A stretch of DNA of 64,000 bases from Blepharisma stoltei. Its lineage: Eukaryota; Ciliophora; Heterotrichea; Heterotrichida; Blepharismidae. Positions within the stretch are counted from its first letter, which is position 1; every line of letters starts with the position of its first letter. A program made the translations under genes and the position numbers. Below are positions 32,327-43,775 of the stretch, one piece after another. The stretch is taken from the NCBI GenBank assembly GCA_914767885.1, contig CAJZBQ010000060.1:558001-622000 (forward strand), in the 5' to 3' direction. The notes beneath the pieces were generated by a model. That model saw only the letters and a program-made list of their open reading frames with translations. It had not been told where the DNA came from and did not search any database.

Positions 32327-32578
32327 TTACTTTTTTGGAGGTGGCGGCCCACAAGGCTGGACCATTTTCCAAAGCATATTATGCTTCATTCTTGAAGTAC
32401 TTTCATTTTCAGCTATCGCCATATAAAGCATCCTTGAATGATGTCCAATATGTGATGCAAGAGAATCTCTTCTTATTGTGCAGCCCCATTCCCACTTTGT
32501 TGTGTCCGCGTTTCCAGCCCCAGCGTATTTTTGCTGAAGATGCTCTAACTGAACTTGTGCATTCCATCTCTCTGACAT
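32327..32578 (-). CDS. SF3B5: Splicing factor 3b subunit 5 (SF3b10)
   Basis: 83 residues against 86 in human. SERWNAQVQLEHLQQKYAGAG, NADTTKWEW, SLASHIGHHSRMLYMAIAENES and the C-terminal MVQPCGPP align with SF3B5 along the whole length. It is a small core subunit of the U2 snRNP SF3b complex that stabilises branch-point recognition. In this organism that machinery handles 15-16 nt introns. Confidence 0.95.
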   Translation of the reverse strand: MSERWNAQVQLEHLQQKYAGAGNADTTKWEWGCTIRRDSLASHIGHHSRMLYMAIAENESTSRMKHNMLWKMVQPCGPPPPKK

Positions 32579-32669
32579 TATTAAATTATTATATTTTAAC
32601 TATAAACCACCATAAACCTATATATTTCACGTCAAAGCTAAATAATTTATATGTTTTTTATAAATACCT

Positions 32670-33053
32670 CTATATACTTGTATTGCCCATTGCTTCTAAA
32701 AATTTAGACTGTTTTGCCATCTCTCCAAGCAATTCAGATAGGTAAAACAGTTTTGATTCCATTATGCATTTAGTATAATCATGCATTGAGGGATTACTAA
32801 AATATTCCCTGCATCTTCTATGGCAATTTTCTTCAAGTTTCTTAGGATCTCTATCATTTAAAATTTCATTTAGTCGATTTGTTTTTTCTTGGCACACTGC
32901 TTCCCAGTTGCTGCTGCACACCGTCAATTGATTTCGGATTCTGGCTAATTTCTCATAAACCTCTTCGTATTCTTTATTTCCTCTAAATGGTTCAGAGAGC
33001 TTATTAAATTTCTGGTTATATTTTTCTCAGAAATTCTTGTCGGCCCTATCCAT
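32670..33053 (-). CDS. Hypothetical 127-residue protein with spaced cysteines
   Basis: Starts at MDRADKNFW, with an in-frame stop immediately before the ATG confirming the start. It is helical, with C-x9-C style cysteines (LTVCSSNWEAVC, ENCHRRCREYF, YTKCIMES). The pattern recalls small mitochondrial intermembrane-space twin-Cys proteins, but the spacing is not a clean CX9C pair and I do not assign a family. Confidence 0.65.
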
Positions 33054-33073
33054 TTATATAACTCATCATTATA

Positions 33074-33248
33074 TATAGAGGTTTCCTCTATATAGCGCTG
33101 AAAGCGCAGACATTTTCCAGGAGCTTTCCAAGTTCGTCGGACCAAATCGCTTTTTGGTCCGACCAAGGCATTGATTTGGTGCAACCAACCGATAAATTCG
33201 ATCAGAAATTTATCGGCCTTACAGCGCCAAACATAGGAAACTTCTATA
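33074..33248. mobile_element. MITE-like element made of four hairpins
   Basis: Terminal inverted repeats (TATAGAGGTTTCCT..GCGCTG at the left, TATAGAAGTTTCCTA..GCGCTG read inward at the right). Inside are four near-perfect hairpins in a row: TATATAGAGG/CCTCTATATA, GCGCTGAAAGCGC, TCGGACCAAA/TTTGGTCCGA and CCGATAAATT/AATTTATCGG. Intergenic. Confidence 0.7.
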
Positions 33249-33375
33249 TCGTATCTTTAATTTTAGATTTTGAATTATAATCAACTTTTTTGGATTAGTA
33301 TATTGAAAATTTATAAAACTTTAATTGGCAAAATTTGATTTAGAGTCATTTTAACACATAGAATTATATTTTTAT

Positions 33376-34929
33376 TTAAGAAAACTCAAAATGAGCTGTG
33401 GGCTCAACGATTTTATGATTTTCATCTTCATTACGGACTCCGAAGAAACGTGTGAGAATTTCTTTTACTGCAGATGAAAGATTTTTATTTTGATGCATTT
33501 CCAACTTCATTAGTTGATCCAGTAATCCTGTACTATCAAATATAGTCACCATCCCATTACAGCTAAGAGAATCCCTATTATATGCTCTTAAAAGCCCATG
33601 ACATGCCCTAACCACATATTCTAAAAGCCGCGGATCAATATCATTTCTGATGATATCTTTAAACTTCTCAACAAGGCCCAATCCAACTAGAATAGACGCT
33701 TCTTGATAAGTAAATTGCACACAAAGGTTAAAAAATGTAACAACTGCATCAAGTCTAACAGAACTATCTCGATCATTCAATCCATTTAATGCTAGCTCGT
33801 GCAGATTATAACTGAAAATGTATCCAATTTGCTCTTTAGTTCCAGCAGCAAGATTACTGAGGGCTCAGTATCCCTCTTTTCTTACTGGTTGATGATCATC
33901 TTGTATAGCGTATTTAATTAGTTGTATTGCGTTTGCATCAATTGCAGCCTGCGCCTGAAGCACATCGCCACCTAAAATATTCCCGATAATTTTAATTACT
34001 AAATATTTTTCTTTTGTTTGATTTGAGAGATAAAGATTAGCAACGATTTGAGGGAGTCCATAGTTTATAACAGCTTGTAGCATTTCTGCTGTTCCTGAAG
34101 TGATATAAAATAAAATCCAAAGGCAATTAAGGCGGATTTCTACTACTTGACTGCCAATTACTTTTCTTGTGGCTGAAATAATTCTTTCCACTTGTTCAAT
34201 TGAGTATTTTTTGGAAGAAAGAGCCAGCATGCTCAGAGCCCATACCAAATTTTTTACTATAGAGTGGTTTGGATTAGTGATCAGAGTAGCTTCTAAAAAA
34301 TTAATAATTACGTCTAAGCACCCTTTCGCAACTAAATCTTCACGACTACCCAAAAAATCTCCAGCGATGTTTCCTATAGTAAGAAAAACATTTTCAGAAA
34401 TTTCAAGGTGCTCGTAAGTGACAAGTGAAAGACAAGCTTCTACTATGCCAAGCTTTAACAGGCTTTCGATAAACCGATGTTCTCCGTTGGTCAAATTTAC
34501 AAGAATTCAAGTTGCTTCAGCTTGAACTGGTAAAGGCAGATTAGGGTTGACATAGCTCATATAAACAGGAAAAAGCCCCAGCTGTGAGTGCCTGCTTATG
34601 TCTGGGTTTTTACTCGCAGATAAATTCTTTCTCGCTAGCTGCAATGCTTCAAATTTTAAATTTTCAGGGTATTCCGCAATTAAAGTTGAATAAATATCTT
34701 CAAGAGGTTTATTTTGATCTGTGATTGCTTTGGCATTAAAATTGGGATTATAGAACTCATCATAAATTGGCTCAGGCTCGTCATTAAGTCCTAGTCTTTT
34801 CTTTCTAGCATGCTCATAGCGCTTTGATTTTCTCAGTTCCACGTTGTGTTCTGCTCTCTTGAGCTGGAGCAGCTCGCTATCTCCTGACTGCAAATAAGCT
34901 TTGTTTCTTTCTTGGAATCTTTCGCTCAT
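33376..34929 (-). CDS. Importin alpha (karyopherin alpha)
   Basis: 517 residues in one exon with UGA as Trp. The N-terminal importin-beta-binding domain has the basic cluster RKSKRYEHARKKRLGL (about 33-48). Armadillo repeats follow with conserved features such as QAEATWILVNLTNGEH, KNLVWALSMLALSSK and QAQAAIDANAIQLI. It serves as the NLS adaptor for nuclear import. Ciliates use distinct importin alphas for micronucleus and macronucleus, and which this is cannot be told from sequence. Confidence 0.9.
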
Positions 34930-34989
34930 TAGACAATAATGCCGCCAAACAGTTTTAATTATAAATTTATTGATTGCATTTATTATAAA

Positions 34990-35970
34990 CTAGAAAAATC
35001 CCAGTCTCCTTGGGTTTGGAGAATTATGTCGAAAAGCTTTTCGGCTGTCTTTCCATGTGTATTCTATATATTCATCAGAATCATAGTCATACTTAACCGG
35101 CTTTTTTTTATGTGCTTTATTTCTCTGGTTTTTTTGGATATCATTTTTCCTTGTTTTGGCTTGGCAAAGCTCTTTTCCTTCATTAAAACAGCCTGAGCTG
35201 ACACTGATCGTTTTTTCTTTGAGGCTTTCTAAATTTACGAACTCTCTTTTAGAAATTATTTGTTTGTTTTTAGACTTTTTGACTTTTGCTTGAAAAGCTT
35301 TAGGCTTATCTGGTGCTTCTTCAATTGATATATCGCTTATCATTTGTTCGACTTCTGGATCTCAGTTTTCGAGCTCATCGATTTTTTCTACAATTTCCCC
35401 TGCAATTTTCTTATAATGCGGGTCATGTTTTTTTCTCTTTTTCACTATTTGATCAAAAACCTCTTCCCCATAACGGTTAAGAAGTTCTTCGAATCTTTGA
35501 TCCAGCTCGTCACTTAAATTGCTTTTTCTCCTCACAGCTGACTCATCAGTATGCTGATAAAAAGTTTTTAGGCTGAATCCGTATTTATATGTGAATAAAT
35601 AATTTTCTTCTGGCTTTAAAAGTTGTGAAGCTGAAAAAGCGATATCTGATTGTACATGGAATTTATTGGATTTTCTCCGAGCTGTAGTAAAAGGTGTGCT
35701 GATTGCAGACTCTGACCTGTAGGCACTGTATTCTTCTTCTATCTTTCCTTTCTCTTTTGTCAAAATTTCGTTTTCGAGTTCTAGCTCTTTAAGCCTTGCT
35801 AACTGAGATGATAATTGTTTTTGTTGTTTTCGCACTAGCTCTGGTAGGGTTATATTAGACATGGTATTGAGTTTTCTATCATCTTGAAAACTAAACTTTC
35901 CGATGTCTTGGGTTCCATAGTCAGTTTCAAACTCAAAAAATTTTCCATCATAAGAAGCTGAAGTCAGCAT
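34990..35970 (-). CDS. Coiled-coil protein with basic C-terminal tail
   Basis: 326 residues read through a UGA at about 35360 (ELENWDPEVEQ). Residues about 45-90 form a coiled coil (LPELVRKQQKQLSSQLARLKELELENEILTKEKGKIEEEY). The C-terminal third is Lys-rich with KSKNKQ and KKKP motifs, consistent with nuclear or cytoskeletal binding. Family not recognised. The start is the first ATG after an in-frame stop, and an IES-like element lies just upstream. Confidence 0.7.
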
Positions 35971-35992
35971 GCTTGATCAAAAATTAATACTA

Positions 35993-36324
35993 ATTCCTAC
36001 CTTCGTGAGCGAATAAAACCATTGGAAAAATCCCTATTTTTTGCCCAAAAACCCACAAGAAAATTTTTTTATGAAAAAAATTTTTGATATATCAGTGATA
36101 ATTAGTATAATGAAATCTCTAGCTAATTCTGTTTAAATTTTGAACAAATTGCATTTTAAAACATAAATTTTACAAATTAAATAAATATATACTTTCCAAT
36201 TTTTGTGAATTGGAATTTTTTTGAAAAAAAAAAATTACTATAAAATTTATATATATAAATTTTTTAAAACAAATAACCCCCTCCATAAGAACAAAATTTT
36301 TTGTTCACTCACAGAGGGGGAGTA
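35993..36324. mobile_element. IES-like element, GAGCGAAC family, intergenic
   Basis: TA at 35991-35992 and 36323-36324. Arms: CTACCTTCGTGAGCGAATAA at the left and GTTCACTCACAGAGGGGGAG at the right, with an extra internal arm at about 36270-36300. It sits between the coiled-coil gene and alpha-amylase. Confidence 0.7.
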
Positions 36325-36465
36325 AGAAAATTAATGATGTGTGGAAGAGCATAAGTAATCTTTTTTTAAGCGAAGTCAATGGGAATAGTAGGATATTTTT
36401 TAATCATTTAGATGCTAAATTTTGAAATTATGTTTAAGTGATATAATAAACGAGTAATTATTAGG

Positions 36466-37845
36466 TTACTCCGAAACCATCATGGATTTAGGCATATAAA
36501 GTTTTACTTCTCCGTTCAAAAGAACTACGTTTAATGCTCCATTGGTAATGGTAACACAATCATTTTGCCAGAAAATGTTGCAGACAACTTGACCGTTGGT
36601 ATACGGGTTATAAGTCACTGAATACTGAACATTATTAGGAGAATTGGTAAAGGCCATAGTCGCTAAACCCCTTGAGAAGCAATAGAAGTTTGATTGTGCA
36701 TATCTCTCAATCCAAGGATAATTCCACAGCTGCATCTGCTTTCTATAATTCACAATTTGCGTCACGAAAGTGTACATCTCTGAAGTTGTCTGGTTTAAAT
36801 AAGGCCAAATTACTTCTCTACAATAAGGATCTGGCCCTCCACTGAAGCCTTGTTCATCTCCATAATAAATGATTGGAATCCCCAACGTCGTCACACTCCA
36901 GGCAAGTGCGCTCTTGAATGCATTTAGGTTGCTAGTCCCATTTAAGAACCTTGGGTTATCATGATTGTCCACAAAGGATCCCAAAATGGTTTGGTCTGGA
37001 AAGACGCTGCAGCTTTGCATAAAAGTTCTGCAGTCCCACATCGGCTGTCCTTGCTGGAAAACACTTCTCATCATGAAGAACAGAGGATAGTTCAAAATTC
37101 CATCCAAACATCCTTGATAAGTTGCACAATAATTAGGATCTCCATTGAAGGTTTCTCCCACTGTATAGACTCCAGAGCTCATAGAAAATTCAGCCCAGAA
37201 ATCCATCGGTACTTCAATAGCAGTGTCAACCCTTAGCCCGTCAAACCCATATTTATTCACGATCCAATGGATCCAGTTCTTCAAAGTTTGCCTTACAAAA
37301 GGATTTTCTTGTGCCAAATCAGGCAAGGTGCCTAGCCAGCAGTACTCGACGTTAGTTTGGTTGTTCCAATTGCTGATCTCGCAGTAAGGATGATAATATT
37401 TCTCATTGTTGAAAGGGTTTATTTGAGTATAATTAGGTGTAACTGGCCCAACATGGTTGGCTACGACGTCAAGCATCACATACATTCCTCTTGAGTGGCA
37501 TGCATTAACTAAGTTAAGAAGATCTTGCTCAGTTCCAAAATTCGGATTAACGCCGTATAAATCTATTGCTGCGTAACCGTGGTAAGCACCAGGATAATTT
37601 ACTGGGATTGGGGAAATCCAGATGGCATCAAAGCCCATATTTTGGATGTAGTCAAGGTTTTGAGTTATTCCATTGAAGGTACCTCCACAGTAATTCCCCA
37701 GATCTGGACAAGGCGAGTTGTCTCCGTTTCCTCTTGAAAAGCGGTCAGTTAAGAGCTGATATATTGTGCGGGATCTCCATTGATCTTTTGTAGCAGCATT
37801 TGTGGAAGAAAAGAAAGTGGCTAGGAGTAATAATAGGTTCCACAT
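36466..37845 (-). CDS. Secreted alpha-amylase (GH13)
   Basis: 459 residues with signal peptide MWNLLLLLATFFSSTNA. The four GH13 regions are intact: VVANH (about 127-131), GLRVDTA with nucleophile Asp207, VGETF with acid/base Glu231, and FVDNHDN with Asp296. Fungal-type markers (WRSRTIYQLLTDRF, GNYCGGTFNGI) point to the Taka-amylase-like subgroup. Several paired cysteines suggest extracellular or phagosomal starch digestion, as expected for a predatory or algivorous ciliate. No IES. Confidence 0.95.
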   Translation of the reverse strand: MWNLLLLLATFFSSTNAATKDQWRSRTIYQLLTDRFSRGNGDNSPCPDLGNYCGGTFNGITQNLDYIQNMGFDAIWISPIPVNYPGAYHGYAAIDLYGVNPNFGTEQDLLNLVNACHSRGMYVMLDVVANHVGPVTPNYTQINPFNNEKYYHPYCEISNWNNQTNVEYCWLGTLPDLAQENPFVRQTLKNWIHWIVNKYGFDGLRVDTAIEVPMDFWAEFSMSSGVYTVGETFNGDPNYCATYQGCLDGILNYPLFFMMRSVFQQGQPMWDCRTFMQSCSVFPDQTILGSFVDNHDNPRFLNGTSNLNAFKSALAWSVTTLGIPIIYYGDEQGFSGGPDPYCREVIWPYLNQTTSEMYTFVTQIVNYRKQMQLWNYPWIERYAQSNFYCFSRGLATMAFTNSPNNVQYSVTYNPYTNGQVVCNIFWQNDCVTITNGALNVVLLNGEVKLYMPKSMMVSE

Positions 37846-37925
37846 TTATATGGGTCTAATCTATTTGAAAAAGAGAGATTTTATTTTAAAGTCCATGAAT
37901 TATTTAAAATCGAAGCTTTAGCTTA

Positions 37926-38468
37926 TTATTGAGGAATCTGTATAGGTGTGATTTGCTTATTTAAGAACTTGTACACCTTGCTTTTTATCCAGTCTTTGTT
38001 ATGAGGAGCAAATGTTCTTGTTTCTTCAGCGAACACCAAGCAGATAATTTCAGGAATACCTTCAATGTAGTCGTAGAGCTCGCTAAGATCATAGCTCCCC
38101 TTTAAGAGCAAAAAAGATTTGATGGCTCTGTATTCAAAGGGAAGATTAATTGTTTTAAAAAAATTGTTTCATATTTGATAAGAAAAATTTTTTATTTTAG
38201 TAATTTAACTATTGAATGCAAATAGAAATCTCGTTATAATAATTATTAATTATATTTGAATTTCTTATTAAATTTTTAGCTAATTTTTAGGGGAGTAAGT
38301 AAAAGTAATCCTGTCTGGCCTTTCAATCCTTAATTGATCCTCATAAGTTTTTACGATAAACTCGATGCACTTATCAAGTGTTTTAAAATCATAGAAGGTT
38401 CTCGATTCTTGATTGGGGTTCTTTTGGACCAAAAGAAGAGTTTGGTTACCTGATTGCTTAAGAGACAT
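37926..38468 (-). CDS. ERH: Enhancer of rudimentary homologue, one IES
   Basis: 112 residues after removing the IES at 38094-38297. The N-terminal half LLLVQKNPNQESRTFYDFKTLDKCIEFIVKTYEDQL and the C-terminal half YDLSELYDYIEGIPEIICLVF..PHNKDWIKSKVYKFLNKQ match ERH along its full length. The join ITFTY-DLSELYDYI matches human SITYDISQLFDFI. ERH is a small conserved nuclear protein linked to RNA processing and decay. Confidence 0.95.
38094..38297. mobile_element. 204-bp IES in ERH
   Basis: TA at 38092-38093 and 38296-38297, with short inverted ends GCTCCCCTTTAA and TTTTTAGGGGAG. Its removal fuses the two halves of ERH exactly in frame. Confidence 0.9.
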
Positions 38469-39000
38469 TTCTATTTAAAATATAATATGAAACCAACACT
38501 AATTTATGGATTAATTAAATCAATAATCTATAAATGAAATCAATAATTAGTAGGTAGATAGAGCACGCATTATTGCTGTGAGAAATCTTATAATTAATAT
38601 AGTTTTTAAAAAATCCACATTCTAAGCATATTAATTATAATTTATCACACTCTCTCTCTGTGAGTGTTAAAATTTTATTTTTATAGAGATGATAAGTTTG
38701 TTTTATAAAATTATGAATAAGATTATTCAATTAAGGAATTATATGCAGTGATTAGCCAAATTGAAGTTAAAAACAATTTAACTTTTATAAAATCCTAATA
38801 AATTAAGCATAATCTTGAAAAATAATCTATATGGCTTCTTCAAAATATTCTCAAAAAATCTCTCCAAAAGCGCTATTATTAAAACAGAATAGGAAACCAA
38901 AAATGGCAGATCGTTAAAAACAATATTTAATTAATAGCACCTATATTTCACAATATTTTCGACTTCTAACTTTTAGTAATTTATTCCCGCCTTTATAATA
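38469..39000. other. AT-rich intergenic region upstream of MCM5
   Basis: No gene. A weak GTGAGTG arm near 38650 may be a decayed IES end. Confidence 0.5.
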
Positions 39001-41457
39001 ATGGCGCAAACTGCCTTTGATGGTCAAGAGATTTATTTTTCAGACCAAAATCTCGGGAATGAAGACTTAAATCAGCACAGGATTCAGTTAGATGCTGCAG
39101 CAAGAACCTTTAAACTATTTCTAAGGGATTGGACCAAAGGAAATTCTTATGTATACAGAGAACAGCTTGTAAAGAATGCTGCAAGAGGAGAATTCTACAT
39201 AGAAGTTGACCTAGAAGATATCGCAGCATTCGACGAAGGTCTCTGCGAACAAATCATAAAAAACCCGACTGCCATGCTTCCAGAGCTCGATAAAAGCGCA
39301 ACTGAAGTATATAGAGGGCTGCTAGCTAGAGATTACGAGCCGCCAACTTTCCAAGTCATGTTCATTTCCAATCAGCGTCCCAAAATGCTAAATCTCCTCT
39401 TTTAATAGCGGAAAAACGATTGGAGAAATGCTTATTTTTGGGAAAATAGCCCCCTTTAAAATGAGTAAAAAAAATTAATTTCAAATTTTTTATATAAAAA
39501 TATTTACTTTTTATAAAATTAGCAATTTTTATAGCCAAAACTTAAGCTAATTCTAATAAATTTTAGGCAGCTTACATTCTTAAACAAGAGTTTTTATAAA
39601 TAAAATTAAAACTTTTCTTTTCAAGTATTTGCAAATTGGGATTTTTTAAAACACACAAATTAATTTTAGTTAAAAAACCCTAGAGCGAACTGGATTTTTC
39701 TGCTCGCTCTTACAGAGGGAGTAAGAGATCTCAGCTCAGATCTTATGGGAAAACTTGTAGTTATCCCAGGAATTGTAGTGGCCGCTACTAAGCCTATTGT
39801 AAAAGCGACCAAAGTCAAAGCTCAGTGCTCGAAATGTGGAGACGCAAAAGAATTCGAAGTGCCAGCTGGCTTTTCTAAATTTTCGTTACCTAGGGTATGT
39901 GGAAACATAAATCGCCCTGCAGGTGAAAAATGCCCATTGGATTCTTACGTAATTTTGAGCCACGAATGCTCTTTTATTGATCTCCAAACGATTAAAGTTC
40001 AAGAAAGACCTGAAGATGTCCCAACCGGAGAAATGCCAAGAACAGTTTCTGCTTCAGTTGAGCGCTATTTAGTTGACAAAATCTCCCCAGGATCTAGAAT
40101 TACTTTAATTGCGATTTTTTCAGTCAATGACAGAGGGTCATCAATTTTAAAAAATTCTTATTTAAGAGGAATTGGTATCATCGTCGACAACACAGAGCAT
40201 GCCCGCTTCAGGAACTTTTATTCAGTGGACGATGAAGAACTGTTCCACACCATGTCAAGAGACCCAGAAATCTACAACAAAATCTGGAAAAGTATTGCTC
40301 CTGCTGTATTTGGCAACGAAGACATCAAAAAAGCAATAGCATGCTTGCTGTTCGGAGGCTCACGAAAGACTTTGCCTGAAGGTGTGAGACTAAGAGGCGA
40401 TATAAATGTTTTACTGATCGGTGACCCATCTACAGCTAAAAGTCAATTTTTAAAGTTCGTTTCGAGGGTCGCACCTATTGCAGTTTACACTTCAGGAAAA
40501 GGGTCAAGTGCATCTGGTCTTACAGCTTCAGTGATAAAGGACGCATCGTCAGGAGAGTTTCAGCTGGAAGGAGGAGCTATGGTTTTAGCTGATGGAGGAG
40601 TTGTATGTATTGACGAGTTCGATAAAATGAGACCTGATGATCGCGTAGCAATTCATGAAGCTATGGAACAGCAAACCATAAGTATTGCAAAAGCTGGAAT
40701 AACTACAATATTGAACTCCAGAACAAGTGTCCTAGCTGCCGCTAACCCTATTTATGGCTCTTATGATGACTTAAAGCAAGCACAGGAGCAAATTGAGCTA
40801 CAAAGTACAATTTTGTCAAGATTTGACTGTATTTTCTTAGTAAGAGATCTAAGAAACGAAGCTCATGACAGAGAAATGGCAGCTCACGTTGTGAACCTAC
40901 ACATGGGAAACACCATGCATTTAGAAGAAACCAGCGATATAGAAATCAATGAGCTGAAAAAATACATCGCATATGCAAGATCAAAATGCGTCCCAAGACT
41001 TCATGAAGACTCTGCAAAGCTGCTTCAAAACTTTTACGTTTCTGATAGGAAGAAGCAGGCTAATGGTGCTTTCCCTGTAACAGTCAGACAACTTGAAGCA
41101 ATCATAAGACTTTCTGAGTCTATCGCAAAAATGTCTTTAAGTACTGTTGTGACGACAAATCATGTAGAAGAAGCACACAGACTATTTGAAGTTTCTACGA
41201 TGAATGCAGCTAGCGCAGGTCTGAGTGCAGCAGGAATTTCAGTTCCAAGAGAAATGGCTGAGCTCGTGATGAAAATTGAAGAAGCCACTCGCCGTAGAGT
41301 TGCAATAGGTACGAAAATTACAAAAGCAAGGCTTGAGCAAGAGCTCCTTACGATGTTCACAGACTATAGAGCAGTCGAAATGGCTTTAGTAAACATGATC
41401 AAACGTGAAGAGTTTCAACAAAGAGATGGCTGGAAAATGCTACAGAGAACCCGCTAA
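39001..41457 (+). CDS. MCM5: MCM5, replicative helicase subunit, one IES
   Basis: 707 residues after removing 39391-39723, close to the family's usual length. The join gives NQRPKML-RDLSSDLMGKLVVIPGIVV. Zinc finger CSKC..C..C (about residues 165-190), Walker A GDPSTAKS, Walker B CIDEF, the GSSASGLTASV beta-hairpin region and arginine finger LSRFD are all present. The C-terminal winged helix is present. The RD(L/I)xSD and VIPGIV wording identifies MCM5 among MCM2-7. It unwinds DNA in the CMG complex. Confidence 0.95.
39391..39723. mobile_element. 333-bp IES in MCM5
   Basis: TA at 39389-39390 and 39722-39723. Ends are AATCTCCTCTTTTAATAGCG at the left and a GAGGGAG arm at the right. GAGCGAAC and GCTCGCTC arms of the common family lie at about 39680-39710. 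The length is a multiple of three, yet the unexcised DNA has stops. Confidence 0.9.
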
Positions 41458-41581
41458 TTAAATTGCATAAAATTAAAGTTTTATATTAAATTTTGACTGA
41501 TAGTGAGCAATTATTAATATTGATAAGAAAATAGAAGTTTAGCCTTTATATAATGCATAAGGATATATAACTGATAAAATA

Positions 41582-42150
41582 ATGTCGAGCCTGAGGTCAA
41601 ATTCAGCATATACAAATATAGCCTAGGAAGCATTATAGATCATCCTAGGCTACCACTTGGAGATTTAGCAAGCGCAGTTGGCTTGGCATCAGGAGTTGCC
41701 AAGCATAGCTCCACACAAGTTGGCAAGTATGCCTATAGTTGGTATTTGTCAACTTGTGGAGTTGGCTTGGTATCTTCTGGTGCCAACCAACTCCACGAGT
41801 TAAAACTCCAAGTCTAATTCCAGGATATCTATTATTCGCCCTTAAACTATACCTCCGCCAGCAAGTCCGGTATTGGAGTAGCCAAGGACGAGCCTTTAAA
41901 GCCACCCACAATTGACTACATTGACATGCCCAAAACTCTTTACGACTCTGCCAGAGAAGCTTGCGAAAATGCAGTGCGGCAATTAAAGAAAGGAGAGAAG
42001 AAGCATTATTATAAGTGTGCCAAAATTATTAAAAAGACCCTGGAAGAGAGACATCGAGGATCTTATCACGTGATCATGGGAAAAGACTTCGGAAGCTTTT
42101 TTCGGGTCCAATTTCGTGTTCTTTCTATACGCATTTACCATATGATCTAA
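41582..42150 (+). CDS. Dynein light chain LC8-type, one MITE-IES and a T-run frameshift
   Basis: Removing the MITE at 41619-41851 gives the N-terminus MSSLRSNSAYTNTSASKSGIGVAKDEPLKPPTIDYIDMPKTLYDSAREAC. The LC8 core follows: KKHYYKCAKIIKKTLEERHRGSYHVIMGKDFGSFF. After this the annotated frame reads into unrelated sequence. One T fewer in the T6 run at about 42100 gives GSNFVFFLYAFTIWSKFKG, the expected LC8 C-terminal strand. So there is probably a one-base assembly error or a real frameshift. The N-terminal extension is longer than in LC8 proper. Confidence 0.8.
41619..41851. mobile_element. 233-bp TATAG-type MITE acting as an IES in a dynein light chain gene
   Basis: TA at 41617-41618 and 41850-41851. 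Inverted ends TATAGCCTAGGAAGCATTAT then AGATCATCCTAGG, and TATAGTTTAAGGGCGAATAA then TAGATATCCTGG read inward. Internal GTTGGC/GCCAAC stems. The same family as 21949-22165 and 58358-58580. Confidence 0.9.
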
Positions 42151-42381
42151 ATTTAAAGGGTTTTTTGTCAGATATCTTTATCGAAAAATTCTGAAAATTT
42201 TTTCTAGGAAATGTCTCACTATCAACCATTTAATATGGAGCCAGCTTTTTCAGCTATGAAGCAGGGAATTGTGTGCAGTTCTGGATTAACGAGTACTGCT
42301 TTTTGATATTTAAGCATGGATAAGGTGACTATTTTTGAAAAAATTGTAATTGCATGCATTATTATTAGTCTATAATAGAAA

Positions 42382-43717
42382 ATGGACGCAGCTCTACAGT
42401 GCACTTTGTGCTCAAACAGGTACAATACAGCAGATCGTATCCCTAGATTCCTTCCTTGTGGCCACACATTTTGTAATTCTTGTTTAATATCAATCCTTGC
42501 TCATCCATCTCCTGAATGTCCAGATGATTCGGTCGCTATACCATACTCATCTCCAGACCTCCTACCAAAGAACGTGTTGCTTCTAAAATTAATCATTTCT
42601 ATATGATTATAAAAGAAAATTCTTAACTCTCCCCTCTCCTTATGCGAATAAAACCATTGGAAAAAAAATCCTTTTTTTGCCCAAGTCCAATAAATTTTAA
42701 ATATAAACATTTTTTATGAAAATATATTTTGATATATAAGTGATAATTAGTATAATTAAATATCTAGCTAATTATGTTCAATTTTAAAAGCTCCATTAAA
42801 ATATAAATTTTACAAATTAAATTAATTAAAAAAAAAAATAACCCTCCATGAGGGAAGAAATTTTTCTGTTAGGAGTAAGATAGATTTTGATTCATAAAGA
42901 AAATATATTTTTAGAAGAATAAAATATTAGCTCATAAATAGATTTTAGAGTAGTTTCTAAAACTAAACAAATTTTATGCACTGAACACAAGAAAAAATTA
43001 GAATACGTTTGTATGACTGAAAAAATTAAAATTTGTTCCTATTGCGCTTTGCTTGGTGCTCATAAAGATCATGATGTGAAGCCTCTAGAAGAAATAATGA
43101 ACGAAGTACATATGAGGGCAAGATGCCTTTTAGACATGCTAGAAATGATGGACCGCACTGAAATCGAAATAGATGGCACTGTCATGGATTATTTAGAAAA
43201 GGTCAATAAAAAGTTCGTGCAGAAAAAGAGTGAAACTGAAGAGAAAATAAAGAAAAAATTCAAAAAAATAAGGAAATTAATCGATACACTGGAAAAATCA
43301 ACTTTAGAAACAGTCGCGAAAAACATTGAATTCATTGAAAGTGCCATCACCGCAGCTAAAGAGACTCCTAAAAGAATATGTGCGCAGTCACGGGAGTGGA
43401 AAGATGTCGCAAGAGATGTCCTGGACCTCGTAGATGCAAGATGTGAGGACCCAAATAGTGTGGTTTTTGAAATTTTAGGGAAGGATACAAATGATTTGCT
43501 GAGTTTTGGAGAAAAGCTGCTGACTGAGCTAGATGGAGCAAGAGCGATCACAAATCAGAAATTTGATGACATGATTGAGAGTTTGAAAGTAGAGTTTGCT
43601 GAAAAGGGAGTTAATAACTTATGCAAGGTATATCCTTTGAGTACATTCAATTTTAAACAAGAAGAGCCACAAACTGAGTCACTAATAGGTCACTCTCCTG
43701 ACTCAAGTTTAGTTTAA
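42382..43717 (+). CDS. TRIM-like RING/B-box/coiled-coil protein, one IES
   Basis: The RING finger starts the protein: CTLCSNRYNTADRIPRFLPCGHTFCNSCL..C, ending LPKNVLLLKLIIS. The B-box starts after the interruption: CTEHKKKLEYVCMTEKIKICSYCALLGAHKDHDV. A coiled coil follows (about 140 residues, FVQKKSETEEKIKKKFKKIRKLIDTLEKS). The pieces lie in different frames with stops between them, and removing 42604-42952 (349 bases) rejoins them in frame. It is probably an E3 ubiquitin ligase. The exact join is less certain than for other genes because other TA pairs also keep the frame. Confidence 0.75.
42604..42952. mobile_element. IES between RING and B-box, with nested GAGCG-type arms
   Basis: TA pairs at 42602-42603 and 42951-42952 restore the frame. 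Inside, a unit at about 42635-42882 has the family's CTCTCCCCTCTCC and GGAGTAA ends, so a smaller IES may sit inside a larger one. Confidence 0.5.
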
Positions 43718-43775
43718 TTAATATAAGAAATTAAAAGGCTATTATTGAGGTTGCTGATGTGTGAAAAATTAGCAT

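Noticed and set aside
35993-36324. Candidate rho-independent terminator or CRISPR-like repeats
   Set aside because: The genome is eukaryotic. The hairpins belong to the GAGCGAAC IES family and have no regular spacers.
41645-41911. 88-residue minus-strand ORF
   Set aside because: Covers the MITE inside the dynein light chain gene and the antisense of its N-terminus.
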